Shown in pieces: positions 33,570 to 42,269 of a stretch of DNA of 64,000 nt. Made by a program: the position numbers and the translations under genes. Source of the stretch: Helcobacillus massiliensis (GTDB lineage: Bacteria > Actinomycetota > Actinomycetes > Actinomycetales > Dermabacteraceae). The stretch is taken from positions 1-64,000 of the forward strand of contig NZ_JACHWP010000006.1 of the NCBI RefSeq assembly GCF_014191425.1, given 5' to 3'. The stretch's first letter is position 1; the number at the start of each line of letters is the position of its first letter. The notes under the pieces are model-generated. The model was not told where the DNA came from. It saw only the letters and a list, made by a program, of their open reading frames with translations, and searched no databases.

Positions 33570-34616
33570 ATGACCCCCACACCGACCATCGCCATAGCGA
33601 GCAATGCCGGCACCATCAGCGGTGCGGAGACGATGCTGCTCGCCATCGCCGACGGCATGCGAGTCCTCGGCCACCGCCCCCTGGTGATCGGCCCCGCCTC
33701 CCCCTCCGAGCTCGTGGACCGCGCAGCCGCACACGGCTTCGACACCCACCCCGTGCCCGCCGCCACAACGCGCGCCTACCAGCGCGGGCTCGCCGCCTGG
33801 CGCCTGCGCAACCTCCGCATCCCCCTCTGGTGCAACGGCCCCGTGCCGGCCGCCGCCACCATCGGGATGGGGCGCCGCATCATTGAGATGCAGGACCTGC
33901 CGGTCACGATGTCCGGGGCCCAGGCGCGCATCGTCACCGTCGGAGCAGACCGCGTCATCGTCCCCTCCGCCTTCATGGCGGCCCGCATCCCCGGCGGCCA
34001 CGTGATGATGAACTGGACGGAGGACCTGCCGTTCATGCCGCGGGAGCTGCCGGCCGACGGCCCCCTCACCCTCGGCTTCATGGGCCGCCTCACGCCCGAG
34101 AAGGGTCTCGATGTCCTCCTGGACGCCGTCCACATCCTGAACGACCGCCTCGGCGGCGACTACCGGCTCGTCATCGCCGGTGACGACATCGGCGACGACG
34201 CCGACTTCCGCTCCCTGCAGCGACAGCTGAGCGCCCTCGGTGACCGGGTGGAACTCGCCGGGCGCCTCAGCCGGGAGGAGTTCCGCACGCGCGTGGACCT
34301 CGCTGTGATCCCCTCAGTCGCACCCGAATCGTTCGGCCTGGTCGCGGCCGAAGCCCTCGCCATGGGTCTGCCGGTCGTCGTCTCCGACGCCGGCGCCCTG
34401 CCCGAGGTGATGGGGGAGATGCACCCGTGGATCGCCCGATCCGGTGACGCCTCCGCCCTCGCCGACGCCATCCGCGGCGCCGTCAGCGCCACCCCCGTCC
34501 AGCACACGGCGATGGTGCAGGAGGGCCGCGACCGCTGGGAGGAGATGTTCTCCCCGCGCGCCGGCCACCGCCGCCTCCGCCGCCTCCTCCTCAACCCCGG
34601 AATAGCGCATGTCTGA
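33570..34616 (+). CDS. Family 4 glycosyltransferase, paralogue B
   Basis: The 348-residue enzyme is a close paralogue of the preceding gene product, sharing the N-terminal pattern TIAIASNAGTISGAETMLLAIADGM, GHRPLVIGP, the LWCNGPVP loop and the donor motif PESFGLVAAEALAMGLPVVVSDAGALPEV. Two near-identical enzymes in series could add consecutive similar residues. The next gene starts 8 nt before this stop. Confidence 0.85.
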   Translation: MTPTPTIAIASNAGTISGAETMLLAIADGMRVLGHRPLVIGPASPSELVDRAAAHGFDTHPVPAATTRAYQRGLAAWRLRNLRIPLWCNGPVPAAATIGMGRRIIEMQDLPVTMSGAQARIVTVGADRVIVPSAFMAARIPGGHVMMNWTEDLPFMPRELPADGPLTLGFMGRLTPEKGLDVLLDAVHILNDRLGGDYRLVIAGDDIGDDADFRSLQRQLSALGDRVELAGRLSREEFRTRVDLAVIPSVAPESFGLVAAEALAMGLPVVVSDAGALPEVMGEMHPWIARSGDASALADAIRGAVSATPVQHTAMVQEGRDRWEEMFSPRAGHRRLRRLLLNPGIAHV

Positions 34617-36732
34617 TCCCACCGCACGAGCCGCCCACCGCGACCGCGTCGACGCGCCCGTCGCCTCCGTCATCGTCCCCTCCTACCGAGGCGCGGACCG
34701 CGTGCCCGCCCTCCTCGACTCCCTCGCGGCCCAGCAGGACGGCACGCCGCCGTTCGAGGTGATCGTGGTGGTCGACGGCGTGGACGACGGCACCCCCGCG
34801 ATCGTCGATGCCGAGACCCGCATCGATGCCCGCGCCATCGTGTTCCCCGAGAACCGCGGACGGGTCGCCGCCCTGAACGCCGGCTTCGATGCAGCCCGCG
34901 GTGATGTCCTCATCCGCTGCGATGACGATCTCGTCGTCCCGCCCGGCTACATCAGTGCTCATGTCCGCGCCCACGTCGGGGAAGGGGAGTGCGCCGCGGT
35001 GGGCCTGACCCGCGACATCCACAACGACTCCGCCTACGCCCGCGCCTACGGCCGAGCCGCCGCCGTGGCCTCCGCTCGCCGCGCCGGCGCCCTTCCCGCG
35101 GACCAGCGCTGGACCCTGTGGGCCGCCAGCTGTTCCGTGCCCCGCGCCGTCCACGACCGTCTTGGCGGCTACTCCAGCGCGTACACCTCCTACGGATGGG
35201 AAGACATCGACTACGGGTGGCGCTTGCACGACGCCGGCATCCCCATCGTCATCGCCGGTGGAGCCGACGCCGAGCATCACGGGCCCGCCCGCTCCGCAGC
35301 GGCGCGGTCCGCGAAGGCGTTCGACTCCGGCAGCGCCCGCGCTCTGTTCCACCGGCGGCATCCGTCGGCCCCGCTGCCCACCCCGACCACCCCGCCGGGC
35401 CTGTGGGGAAGGGCTGTGGACCTCGCGGCCCGCACGATGCGCCGCGGCCCCGGCGCCCTGCCCGCAATGGCCGACCGCGCAGCCCGCGTTCTGCCCGCGC
35501 CGGTCGCGCGCAAAATCATCGCCGTCAGTGTGGAGGGCGCCGCCCTCGCCGGCCATCGGCATGCTGAGCGCACCGCCCTGGCAACCACCGATCACGCCGG
35601 GGCCCGCCGCCCCCGCATCGCCATCGCCCACGACTACCTCACCCAGCGCGGCGGCGCCGAACGCCTCGTGCTGTCGATCGTGCGCGCCTTCCCCGACGCC
35701 GAGGTCCACACCCTCTTCTACGAACCGGACCAGACCTACCCCGAATACCGTGACGTCAGGATCCGCACGTCCCCGCTGAACGGCATCGGACTGTTCCGCC
35801 GCGATCCGCGCCTCGCCCTGCCGCTGCTCGCACCGGCCGCCTCCGCCCTGCGGATCGACGCCGACCTCGTCATCGCCTCCTCCTCCGGCTGGGCGCACGC
35901 GTTCGGCCGCACCGGCGCCATGGCCGTGTACTGCCACAGCCCCGCCCGCTGGCTGTACGTGGCCGATGACTACCTCGGCTCCGCCGGCCGCCTCTCCCCG
36001 CAGCGCCTCGCCCTCGCCGTCCTCACCGCCCCGCTGAAGGCGTGGGACCAGCGCGCCGCCCGCGCCGCGGACACCTACCGCGGCAACTCCACGGTGGTGC
36101 GTGAGCGCATCCGCCGCGTCTACGGCATCGACGCCCCCACCCTGTTCCCGCCGTTCTCCCCGTCCGTCGCCGACGGTGAGCAGACTATGCCCGCCGGCGT
36201 CACCGGCTGGGGTGAGGACGGCGGCCACTACCTCGTGGTGTCCCGCCTGCAGCCCTACAAGCACGTGGACCGCGTCATCGCGGCGTTCCGCGACACCCCG
36301 GAGCGCCGCCTCATCGTGATCGGCCGCGGCCCCCTCCGCGACCAGCTGCGCTCCGACGCGCCCGCGAACGTCCGCCTCCTCGAAGACCTCACCGACGCCG
36401 AGATGCGCTGGGCGTACGCCCACGCCCGCGCCCTCATCGCCGCCAGTCACGAGGACTTCGGCCTCACCCCCCTCGAAGCGGGAGCGCACGGCATCCCCAC
36501 CATCGCGCTGCGCGCCGGCGGCTATCTCGACACGATCCGCGAAGGCACCAACGGCCTGTTCTTCGACGCCCCCGTCCCCGCCGATATCCGCGACGCCGTG
36601 GACCGGTTCGAGCAGCACCCGCCGTTCGGGGCCGACGGGATCCGCGCCCACGCCGAGACCTTCTCCGAAGAGCGGTTCATCCGCGAACTCCACAGACTCG
36701 CCGACCAGCTCGCCCCCTCCAGCACCCCCTGA
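34609..36732 (+). CDS. Bifunctional GT2-GT4 glycosyltransferase fusion
   Basis: The 707-residue protein joins two transferases. Residues about 15-240 are a GT2 domain (SVIVPSYRGADRV, ENRGRVAALNAGF, RCDDDLVVPPGY, YGWEDIDYGWRLHDAG). After a linker of about 90 residues, residues about 338-705 form a GT4 domain (IAIAHDYLTQRGGAERLVLSIV, HSPARWLY, VVSRLQPYKHVDRVI, HEDFGLTPLEAGAHGIPTIA). Such a fusion would couple two successive sugar additions. It overlaps the upstream GT4 gene by 8 nt. Confidence 0.85.
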   Translation: MSDPTARAAHRDRVDAPVASVIVPSYRGADRVPALLDSLAAQQDGTPPFEVIVVVDGVDDGTPAIVDAETRIDARAIVFPENRGRVAALNAGFDAARGDVLIRCDDDLVVPPGYISAHVRAHVGEGECAAVGLTRDIHNDSAYARAYGRAAAVASARRAGALPADQRWTLWAASCSVPRAVHDRLGGYSSAYTSYGWEDIDYGWRLHDAGIPIVIAGGADAEHHGPARSAAARSAKAFDSGSARALFHRRHPSAPLPTPTTPPGLWGRAVDLAARTMRRGPGALPAMADRAARVLPAPVARKIIAVSVEGAALAGHRHAERTALATTDHAGARRPRIAIAHDYLTQRGGAERLVLSIVRAFPDAEVHTLFYEPDQTYPEYRDVRIRTSPLNGIGLFRRDPRLALPLLAPAASALRIDADLVIASSSGWAHAFGRTGAMAVYCHSPARWLYVADDYLGSAGRLSPQRLALAVLTAPLKAWDQRAARAADTYRGNSTVVRERIRRVYGIDAPTLFPPFSPSVADGEQTMPAGVTGWGEDGGHYLVVSRLQPYKHVDRVIAAFRDTPERRLIVIGRGPLRDQLRSDAPANVRLLEDLTDAEMRWAYAHARALIAASHEDFGLTPLEAGAHGIPTIALRAGGYLDTIREGTNGLFFDAPVPADIRDAVDRFEQHPPFGADGIRAHAETFSEERFIRELHRLADQLAPSSTP

Positions 36733-36763
36733 CCAGAGAATCAGACCGACAGAAGGAACAGCT

Positions 36764-37825
36764 ATGCACATTGCGATCACCGGAGGCGCCGGCTTCATCG
36801 GCCGTCACGTTGCCGCCCAGCTCGTCGATGCAGGGCACACCGTCATCGCCCTGGACAGTCTGCTCGACCAGGTCCACGCAGACCCCATGGCTGATGCTGA
36901 TGCCTTTCCCGGCAGGGTCGTGAAGGGGGACATCCTCGACGAGTCAGCCTGGGCTGAGCTCGGTGAAGCGGAAGGGCTCATCCACCTGGCGGCGGAGACC
37001 GGTACCGGCCAGTCCATGTACGAACAGGACCGGTACCGGCGCGTGAACGTGGACGGCACTCGGCGGGCAGCGCAGTTCGCCGTGGAGCACGACATCCCGA
37101 TCGTGTCCCTGAGCTCTCGTGCCGTGTATGGCGAGGGCCGCACATTGTGGCCCGACCGGGGGATCGTCTTCGGCGAGCGCCGGGGCCCCGGCGCCGTCGC
37201 CGAGGCCTCCCGGGAGAGCGATGAGCACCACCCAGTCTCCGTGTACGGTGAGACCAAGTCGGAGGCGGAGGCAGTCCTCTCCAAGACCACCGCGAACCGC
37301 GTCCCTTCCGCGATCATCCGCCCCCAGAACGTCATCGGGTACGGCCAGGCCCTCCATAACCCGTACACCGGCGTACTCGCGGCGTTCCTGGCCCGCCTGC
37401 GTGAGGGCCGGGCGATCTCCATCTATGGTGACGGTCTGCAGACACGGGACTTCGTCCACGTGAGCGATGTGGCCCGGGTGATCGCCTGGGCACTGCAGCA
37501 CTGCGCCGACACCGGGGAGGACATTGTGGTCAACACCGGAAGCGGCGAGCGCATCACTCTGTTGGACCTCGCCCATTTCGCCATCGACGCCTCTGGGCGC
37601 ACCGACGTAGCGATCGAACACGTGGATGTGGAGCGCGCCGGCGACATCCAGGATGCGGCTGCTGACCTCACCCGTCTGCGCGAGCTCGGCGGTCCGATGC
37701 CCGCTGTGAGCCCCCGGGACGCGGTCGCCGACTTCATCCAGTCGTCCTGGCAGCAGCCCGGTGCTGACTCGACGGTGTGGGATGATGCGCTCGATGAACT
37801 GCAGGACAAGGGGCTCACCTCGTGA
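36764..37825 (+). CDS. NAD-dependent epimerase/dehydratase (extended SDR)
   Basis: The 353-residue SDR has the Rossmann motif ITGGAGFIGRHVAAQL, the catalytic SLSSRAVYGE region and the Tyr-x3-Lys pair in VSVYGETKSEAE, plus IIRPQNVIGYG and DGLQTRDFVHVSDVARV, as in UDP-sugar epimerases of the GalE/WcaG type. It probably makes a nucleotide sugar for the locus. AGAAGGA precedes the ATG. This and the next two genes are visibly more A/T-rich than those before, as if the block was acquired separately. Confidence 0.87.
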   Translation: MHIAITGGAGFIGRHVAAQLVDAGHTVIALDSLLDQVHADPMADADAFPGRVVKGDILDESAWAELGEAEGLIHLAAETGTGQSMYEQDRYRRVNVDGTRRAAQFAVEHDIPIVSLSSRAVYGEGRTLWPDRGIVFGERRGPGAVAEASRESDEHHPVSVYGETKSEAEAVLSKTTANRVPSAIIRPQNVIGYGQALHNPYTGVLAAFLARLREGRAISIYGDGLQTRDFVHVSDVARVIAWALQHCADTGEDIVVNTGSGERITLLDLAHFAIDASGRTDVAIEHVDVERAGDIQDAAADLTRLRELGGPMPAVSPRDAVADFIQSSWQQPGADSTVWDDALDELQDKGLTS

Positions 37826-38838
37826 GAGGGGCACGACTGCTGATCCTCAGCCCCGCCTTCCACGACTACGATCGGGCGTTCAGCGCCGCATTCGAGCAGC
37901 TGGGCTACCAGGTCATGGTGCACCTCTATGACCACAACGCCACTGTCGCAGCGAAGGCGCGAACCAAGCTCCTGCACGAACTCCCGGAGAGGCTCGGAAG
38001 GGACACCACCGAACAGCGCACGCGAGCTATCACCGACTCGGCGATCCGTGCGCTCCGTTCTGTGAAGCCTCAGGCTGTCCTCGTGATCAAAGGGGACGTC
38101 CTCGCCGACGATGTCTGGTCGGAGCTGGACGCCATGGGGATCCCCCGGGCACTTTGGCTCTATGACGAACTCCGCCGTACCCGGTGGGACCGCAGCGCCC
38201 TTGCCGGCATCCCCTTTGTGGCGAGCTACTCCGCTCATGACACCGATGAGCTGCGGGAAGCGGGGATGAACGCCCATCATGTGCCGTTGGGGTTCGACCA
38301 TCTGATGCAGGTGCGGCCGGCAGGTACTCGGACGGGGGAGTTCACCTTCATTGGTGCGCGGTATCCGAACCGGGAGACGGTGATGACCCGCCTCGCGGAT
38401 GCGGGGATCCCCGTGCGGGTCTACGGCCGTGACTGGTCCAAGGACCCCCGTGATGTGCTGCGGACCTGGGGCTCTTCCCGCCCTGCCCTGCCATGGGGAC
38501 GCGATCTCCGGCGCGCTGACGCCTACCAGGTGATGCGGGACGGTGCGGCGACCCTGAACATCCACGGCGACCAGGACGGCTTCACCATGCGCACCTTCGA
38601 AGCGTGCGGTGTGGGAGCCGTTCAGATCATCGACCGAGCGGACGTCGAGGGCCTGTACGAACCGGGCCGCGAACTGCTGGTCGCCAGCAGTGCAGACGAA
38701 GCAGTGGATCAGGCGCAGCGCATCGTCACCGACCCCTCCTGGGCCCGCACGATCAGAGAAGCCGGCAAGCGCCGGACCCTTGCCGAGCACACCCTTGTCC
38801 ACCGAGCCGAACAGCTCGCCGCCGCATTCACCTGCTGA
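37822..38838 (+). CDS. CgeB-like glycosyltransferase family protein
   Basis: The 338-residue protein resembles the CgeB/DUF3880-Glyco_trans_1_2 group: an N-terminal domain with LLILSPAFHDYDRAFSAAFEQLGY and ALWLYDELRR, then a C-terminal part with FTFIGARYPNRETV, VRVYGRDWS and LNIHGDQDGFTMRTFEACGVGAVQIIDRADVEGLYEPGRE. It starts with GTG in a GTGA overlap. A cytoplasmic GT-B transferase is likely; donor unknown. Confidence 0.78.
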   Translation: MRGARLLILSPAFHDYDRAFSAAFEQLGYQVMVHLYDHNATVAAKARTKLLHELPERLGRDTTEQRTRAITDSAIRALRSVKPQAVLVIKGDVLADDVWSELDAMGIPRALWLYDELRRTRWDRSALAGIPFVASYSAHDTDELREAGMNAHHVPLGFDHLMQVRPAGTRTGEFTFIGARYPNRETVMTRLADAGIPVRVYGRDWSKDPRDVLRTWGSSRPALPWGRDLRRADAYQVMRDGAATLNIHGDQDGFTMRTFEACGVGAVQIIDRADVEGLYEPGRELLVASSADEAVDQAQRIVTDPSWARTIREAGKRRTLAEHTLVHRAEQLAAAFTC

Positions 38839-38851
38839 GAAGGGGGCCACG

Positions 38852-39388
38852 ATGTCCGCTCTGATGAACCGTCTGGTCAATGCACCCGCATCACTGCGCT
38901 GGCACACAGGTGCACTGCTGACCCGCGCCCTGTACAGACGCGCCTTCGCCGCCATTGGGGAAGGAACGGTCATCGCTTCCCCACGGCGTCTCACCGGAAC
39001 CGATCGCATCAGCATCGGATCGCGCGGGGCCGTCTACGAAGGTGTATGGCTCGGAAGTGAGGGGGCCCCCTTGCGGATCGGGGATGACGTGTACATCGGG
39101 CATGACGTCCACATCCACGCACTCAGTCCGGTGACGATTGGGAACAGATGCATGTTTGCCGATGGGGTCTTCATCAACAGTGGTGACCACGACCGCAGGG
39201 ATCGTTCTCAAGTGCGTCCCACGGGCCCCATCACCATCGGCGACGGAGTCTTCCTCGGTCAGCGTGTCATCGTCCTCGGCGGCGTCACCATCGGTGCGGG
39301 AGCAACCGTCGGCGCCGGTGCGGTGGTGACCCGCGACGTCCCCGCCGGCGCTGTGGTGGCTGGAGTTCCTGCGCGCCCGATCGGCTGA
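38852..39388 (+). CDS. Left-handed beta-helix O-acetyltransferase
   Basis: The 178-residue protein has many hexapeptide repeats ([54 protein letters not shown]), ending in the [11 protein letters not shown] motif typical of maltose/serine-type O-acetyltransferases such as WcaF. The probable active-site His is in NSGDHDRR. It would decorate the glycan with acetyl groups using acetyl-CoA. It is a full-length counterpart for the shortened gene at 58683-58976. Confidence 0.85.
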   Translation: MSALMNRLVNAPASLRWHTGALLTRALYRRAFAAIGEGTVIASPRRLTGTDRISIGSRGAVYEGVWLGSEGAPLRIGDDVYIGHDVHIHALSPVTIGNRCMFADGVFINSGDHDRRDRSQVRPTGPITIGDGVFLGQRVIVLGGVTIGAGATVGAGAVVTRDVPAGAVVAGVPARPIG

Positions 39389-39412
39389 TTCCCCACGGCC
39401 TCGACCACACGG

Positions 39413-39418
39413 TAGGGT
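39413..39418 (+). promoter_or_regulatory. Possible internal promoter before the priming glycosyltransferase
   Basis: TAGGGT ends 5 nt before a GTG at 39424, which would give a leaderless start upstream of the SD-led ATG at 39463. The 74-nt gap after the acetyltransferase is the largest in this part of the locus. This could be an internal promoter separating the last genes from the long operon. Confidence 0.35.
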
Positions 39419-39462
39419 AAAGCGTGCGAAACGACGTGATGACGACCGAGGAGGAGGTGCTG

Positions 39463-40929
39463 ATGAGCACGGTCGACGCGACTCGCGCCGCCACAGTGCA
39501 GCCGACCGCCTCACGGGGTCGCTGCATCTACCGCATCGTCCAGGTCACCGCCGACCTCATCGGCCTCGGCCTTGCCCTCCTCATCGCCTATCTCATCCGC
39601 CAGTCCGTCCCCGGTGTGGAGCACGCCAACGACCTCTCCAACCATCTTGGGGACGGTGTGTGGGCGCTCGCCCTCGGATGGCTCATCGCCATCGCGCTGA
39701 TGGGCGGCTACAACCCCCGCTTCGCCACCACCGGCACCGAGATCTACTCCGCGATCCTGCGCGCCACCGTGGTGGCCGCCGGCTTCTCCGGCATCGCCCT
39801 GTTCCTCACCGGGCAGCCGCTGAGCCGCGTGTTCTTCACGATCTTCTTCATGATCGGGCCGGTGTTCCTCCTGGCCAGCCGGTTCGTGATCCGCCGCGTC
39901 ATCAACGGGATGCGCGCCCGCGGGCACCTGCAGTCCCGTGTGGTGCTGGTCGGATCCATGCCGCACGTGGATGCGATCGCCCGCACCATCACCCGCGAGA
40001 CCTGGCTCGGGTATGACATCGTCGGCGCCATCACTCCACCGCACGACCCGCGCCGCCGCTCCCGCCTCGGCATCGACGCCCTCGGCACCACCGACCACCT
40101 CGCCGACATCGTCCGCGAGCACCGCCCCTCCGTGCTGCTGTTCACCGCCGGCTCCATGATGACCAGTGACGAGTTCCGCCGCATCGCCTGGGACCTCGAA
40201 GCGTTCGACCTCGACGTCATCGTGGTGCCGGGCATGAGTGAGATCGCAGCGGACCGCGTCATGATGCGCCCCGTTGCGGGCCTGCCGCTCGTGCACCTGG
40301 AGCCGCCGCGCGCCCGCGCCTCCCTCAGCTGGTCCAAGCGCGCCTTCGACATCGTCTCCACCGCCGCCGGCCTGATCCTCATCTCCCCGCTGCTGCTCGC
40401 CATCGCGCTCGCGGTGAAGCTCGGCGACGGCGGTCCCGTCCTCTTCACCCAGCAGCGCGTGGGCCGCGACGGGCAGCTGTTCAGCTTCCTGAAGTTCCGC
40501 TCCATGGTGCCGGACGCGGAGAAGGTGCGCGCCCAGATGCTGGAGAACGCCGACCGCGACCGCGGCAACGCCGTCATGTTCAAGATGGCCGAAGATCCGC
40601 GCATCACCCGCGTGGGCCGTGTTCTGCGCCGCTACTCCCTGGATGAGCTGCCGCAGCTGTGGAACGTGCTGCGCGGCGACATGTCCCTCATCGGGCCGCG
40701 CCCCGCACTGCCCAGCGAGGTCGAGTCGTACCACGACGATGCGCACCGGCGCCTGTCGGTGCGGCCCGGCATCACCGGCCTGTGGCAGGTCAGCGGCCGC
40801 TCCGACCTCTCCTGGGACGAGACGGTCCGCCTCGACCTGTTCTACGTGGACAACTGGTCGTTCGCACAGGACATGTCGATCCTGGTCCGCACGGTCCGCG
40901 CTGTCATCGCCTCCGAAGGGGCGTACTGA
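39463..40929 (+). CDS. Polyprenyl-phosphate sugar-1-phosphate transferase (WbaP/WcaJ-like)
   Basis: This enzyme starts repeat-unit synthesis by moving a sugar-1-phosphate onto undecaprenyl phosphate. The 488-residue protein has four N-terminal membrane helices, a Rossmann-like CoA-binding domain (VVLVGSMPHVDAIA) and the C-terminal catalytic domain starting KRAFDIVSTAAGLILISPLL, with LFTQQRVGRDGQLFSFLKFRSM and SLDELPQLWNVLRGDMSLIGPRP. ATG 39463 has GAGGAGGAGGT just upstream; GTG 39424 with a leaderless -10 is the alternative. Confidence 0.92.
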   Translation: MSTVDATRAATVQPTASRGRCIYRIVQVTADLIGLGLALLIAYLIRQSVPGVEHANDLSNHLGDGVWALALGWLIAIALMGGYNPRFATTGTEIYSAILRATVVAAGFSGIALFLTGQPLSRVFFTIFFMIGPVFLLASRFVIRRVINGMRARGHLQSRVVLVGSMPHVDAIARTITRETWLGYDIVGAITPPHDPRRRSRLGIDALGTTDHLADIVREHRPSVLLFTAGSMMTSDEFRRIAWDLEAFDLDVIVVPGMSEIAADRVMMRPVAGLPLVHLEPPRARASLSWSKRAFDIVSTAAGLILISPLLLAIALAVKLGDGGPVLFTQQRVGRDGQLFSFLKFRSMVPDAEKVRAQMLENADRDRGNAVMFKMAEDPRITRVGRVLRRYSLDELPQLWNVLRGDMSLIGPRPALPSEVESYHDDAHRRLSVRPGITGLWQVSGRSDLSWDETVRLDLFYVDNWSFAQDMSILVRTVRAVIASEGAY

Positions 40930-41474
40930 TGAGCACCCGGCCCGCCTCCCTGAGCGCCCGCCTGCGCATTCTCGGCGCGCTCATTCTGCTCGCGACCGTC
41001 GTCGCCGTCGGCTCGCTCCTCACCACGGCGGACGGCTGGGGCGTGAACCGGCTGAACGTCGCCGTCTGGCAGGCACTGCTGGGGCCCGTCGGCCTCACTC
41101 GGTTCATCACCCCGGAGGCCTTCGCCGCTCTCATGAACATCGTGCTGTTCATCCCGATCGGCTTCGCCCTCCATCTGCTGATCCGCACCCGCTGGTGGAT
41201 CCTCGCCCTCGCGATGGCGTCCATCGCGGTCGAGACGTATCAGTTCTCCATGGGCACCCGCATCGCCAGCATCGGCGACGTCGTCACCAACACCCTCGGC
41301 GGCGCCATCGGCGTCCTCACCGGCCGGGCGGTGGTGCAGCGCGCGCTCAGGACCGGCGCCGCACCATCTGCAGCAGGCGCCGCCCACCGCGCCGCAGACG
41401 ATCCAGCCATTCCTGCCGCACCTCACGGTCGCTCGGCTGATGCCCCAGGCGCAGAGCGAGATGGTCACGATTGA
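40929..41474 (+). CDS. VanZ-like membrane protein
   Basis: The 181-residue protein has four hydrophobic helices and the VanZ pattern ALMNIVLFIPIGFALHLL ... AVETYQFSMGTRIASIGDVVTNTLGGAIG. VanZ-like proteins occur in cell-envelope loci; their reaction is not established here. The last 40 residues are Ala/Pro-rich and encoded over the 3' end of the opposite nucleotidyltransferase gene, a 128-bp antisense overlap. Start overlaps the priming transferase stop by 1 nt. Confidence 0.82.
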   Translation: MSTRPASLSARLRILGALILLATVVAVGSLLTTADGWGVNRLNVAVWQALLGPVGLTRFITPEAFAALMNIVLFIPIGFALHLLIRTRWWILALAMASIAVETYQFSMGTRIASIGDVVTNTLGGAIGVLTGRAVVQRALRTGAAPSAAGAAHRAADDPAIPAAPHGRSADAPGAERDGHD

Positions 41475-42225
41475 TATGAGCCGCGCTCCACGCCACCGCC
41501 AGCTTTCCGCGCACACCGCGCGCGTCCTGAAGCCGCGCCGACCACACCTCCGTGGGGTTCGCGCCGGAGATCACCGCATCCCACAGGTGGAAGTCCTGCA
41601 TGCTGCGGGCGCGCTCGCGCCGCACCCCGTCGCCCTCATCGGTGAGGACCAGCAGCGCCGCCAGGCCCTGCAGCTCACCGGCGCGCGCCTCCAGCGCCGC
41701 CCGCTCCTGCGCGGTCGCGGAGGTCCACGTGCGGTCGAAGTCGTGCTCGGCCTTCGGGCCGTCGGAGCGCGCCGCATGCATCAGCAGCAGCAGGGCCTGG
41801 TCGCTGCGGCTCGGCACCTGCACGGTGCGGCCGCCCAGGTCCATGCCGTCGCGCTGGGCCCACAGGGCCGTGAACACGTCGGCCGCCTCGGCGGCGAGAC
41901 CGGGGTAGGAGCGGTGCAGATCGGTGGTGCCCCACACCGGGTGGTACAGCGTTGCCGCGTGAGCGAACACGGAGCCCTGCTCGAAGCTGGTGCGCATCTC
42001 CCACCCGGTCGCCTTCATGGCGGCGAGGTACGCCGCCACATGCGCGGGCCGAACCAGGACGTCGCAGTCCGAGGAGACGCCGCGGCCCTCCGCCAGCTCC
42101 GGGTGGATGGCGCTGCCCTTGATGTGCAGGACGTCCGCGCCGCAGCCGTCGGCGAGGTCCTGCAGCAGCGCGTGCGTGATGCGCAGGCGCGGCTCCACCG
42201 GTGCGTTGGTCGACAGCTCCTCCAT
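41347..42225 (-). CDS. Nucleotidyltransferase family protein (NTP_transf_5 type)
   Basis: The 292-residue protein has the short nucleotidyltransferase core HIKGSAIHPELAEGRGVSSDCDVLV, where Ser-Asp-x-Asp supplies the metal-binding acids, and TDLHRSYPGL, as in PF14907 proteins. Such proteins occur with HPr-kinase-like and PqqD genes in lasso-peptide and glycan loci; their product is poorly known. ATG 42225 is preferred over ATG 42234 because TAGCAT (42238-42233) overlaps the upper ATG and ends 7 nt before the lower one, giving a leaderless start. It runs opposite to its neighbours and overlaps the VanZ gene by 128 bp. Confidence 0.75.
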   Translation of the reverse strand: MEELSTNAPVEPRLRITHALLQDLADGCGADVLHIKGSAIHPELAEGRGVSSDCDVLVRPAHVAAYLAAMKATGWEMRTSFEQGSVFAHAATLYHPVWGTTDLHRSYPGLAAEAADVFTALWAQRDGMDLGGRTVQVPSRSDQALLLLMHAARSDGPKAEHDFDRTWTSATAQERAALEARAGELQGLAALLVLTDEGDGVRRERARSMQDFHLWDAVISGANPTEVWSARLQDARGVRGKLAVAWSAAHINRDHLALRLGHQPSDREVRQEWLDRLRRGGRRLLQMVRRRS

Positions 42226-42238
42226 GCCGCCCATGCTA
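42226..42238 (-). promoter_or_regulatory. -10 box fixing the start of the nucleotidyltransferase gene
   Basis: On the minus strand TAGCAT (42238-42233), 7 nt, then ATG at 42225. Because the box overlaps the upstream ATG (42234), that codon would not be transcribed. Confidence 0.5.
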
Positions 42239-42269
42239 CTGCCCGCCCGACCACCGAGGATGGTGACCG

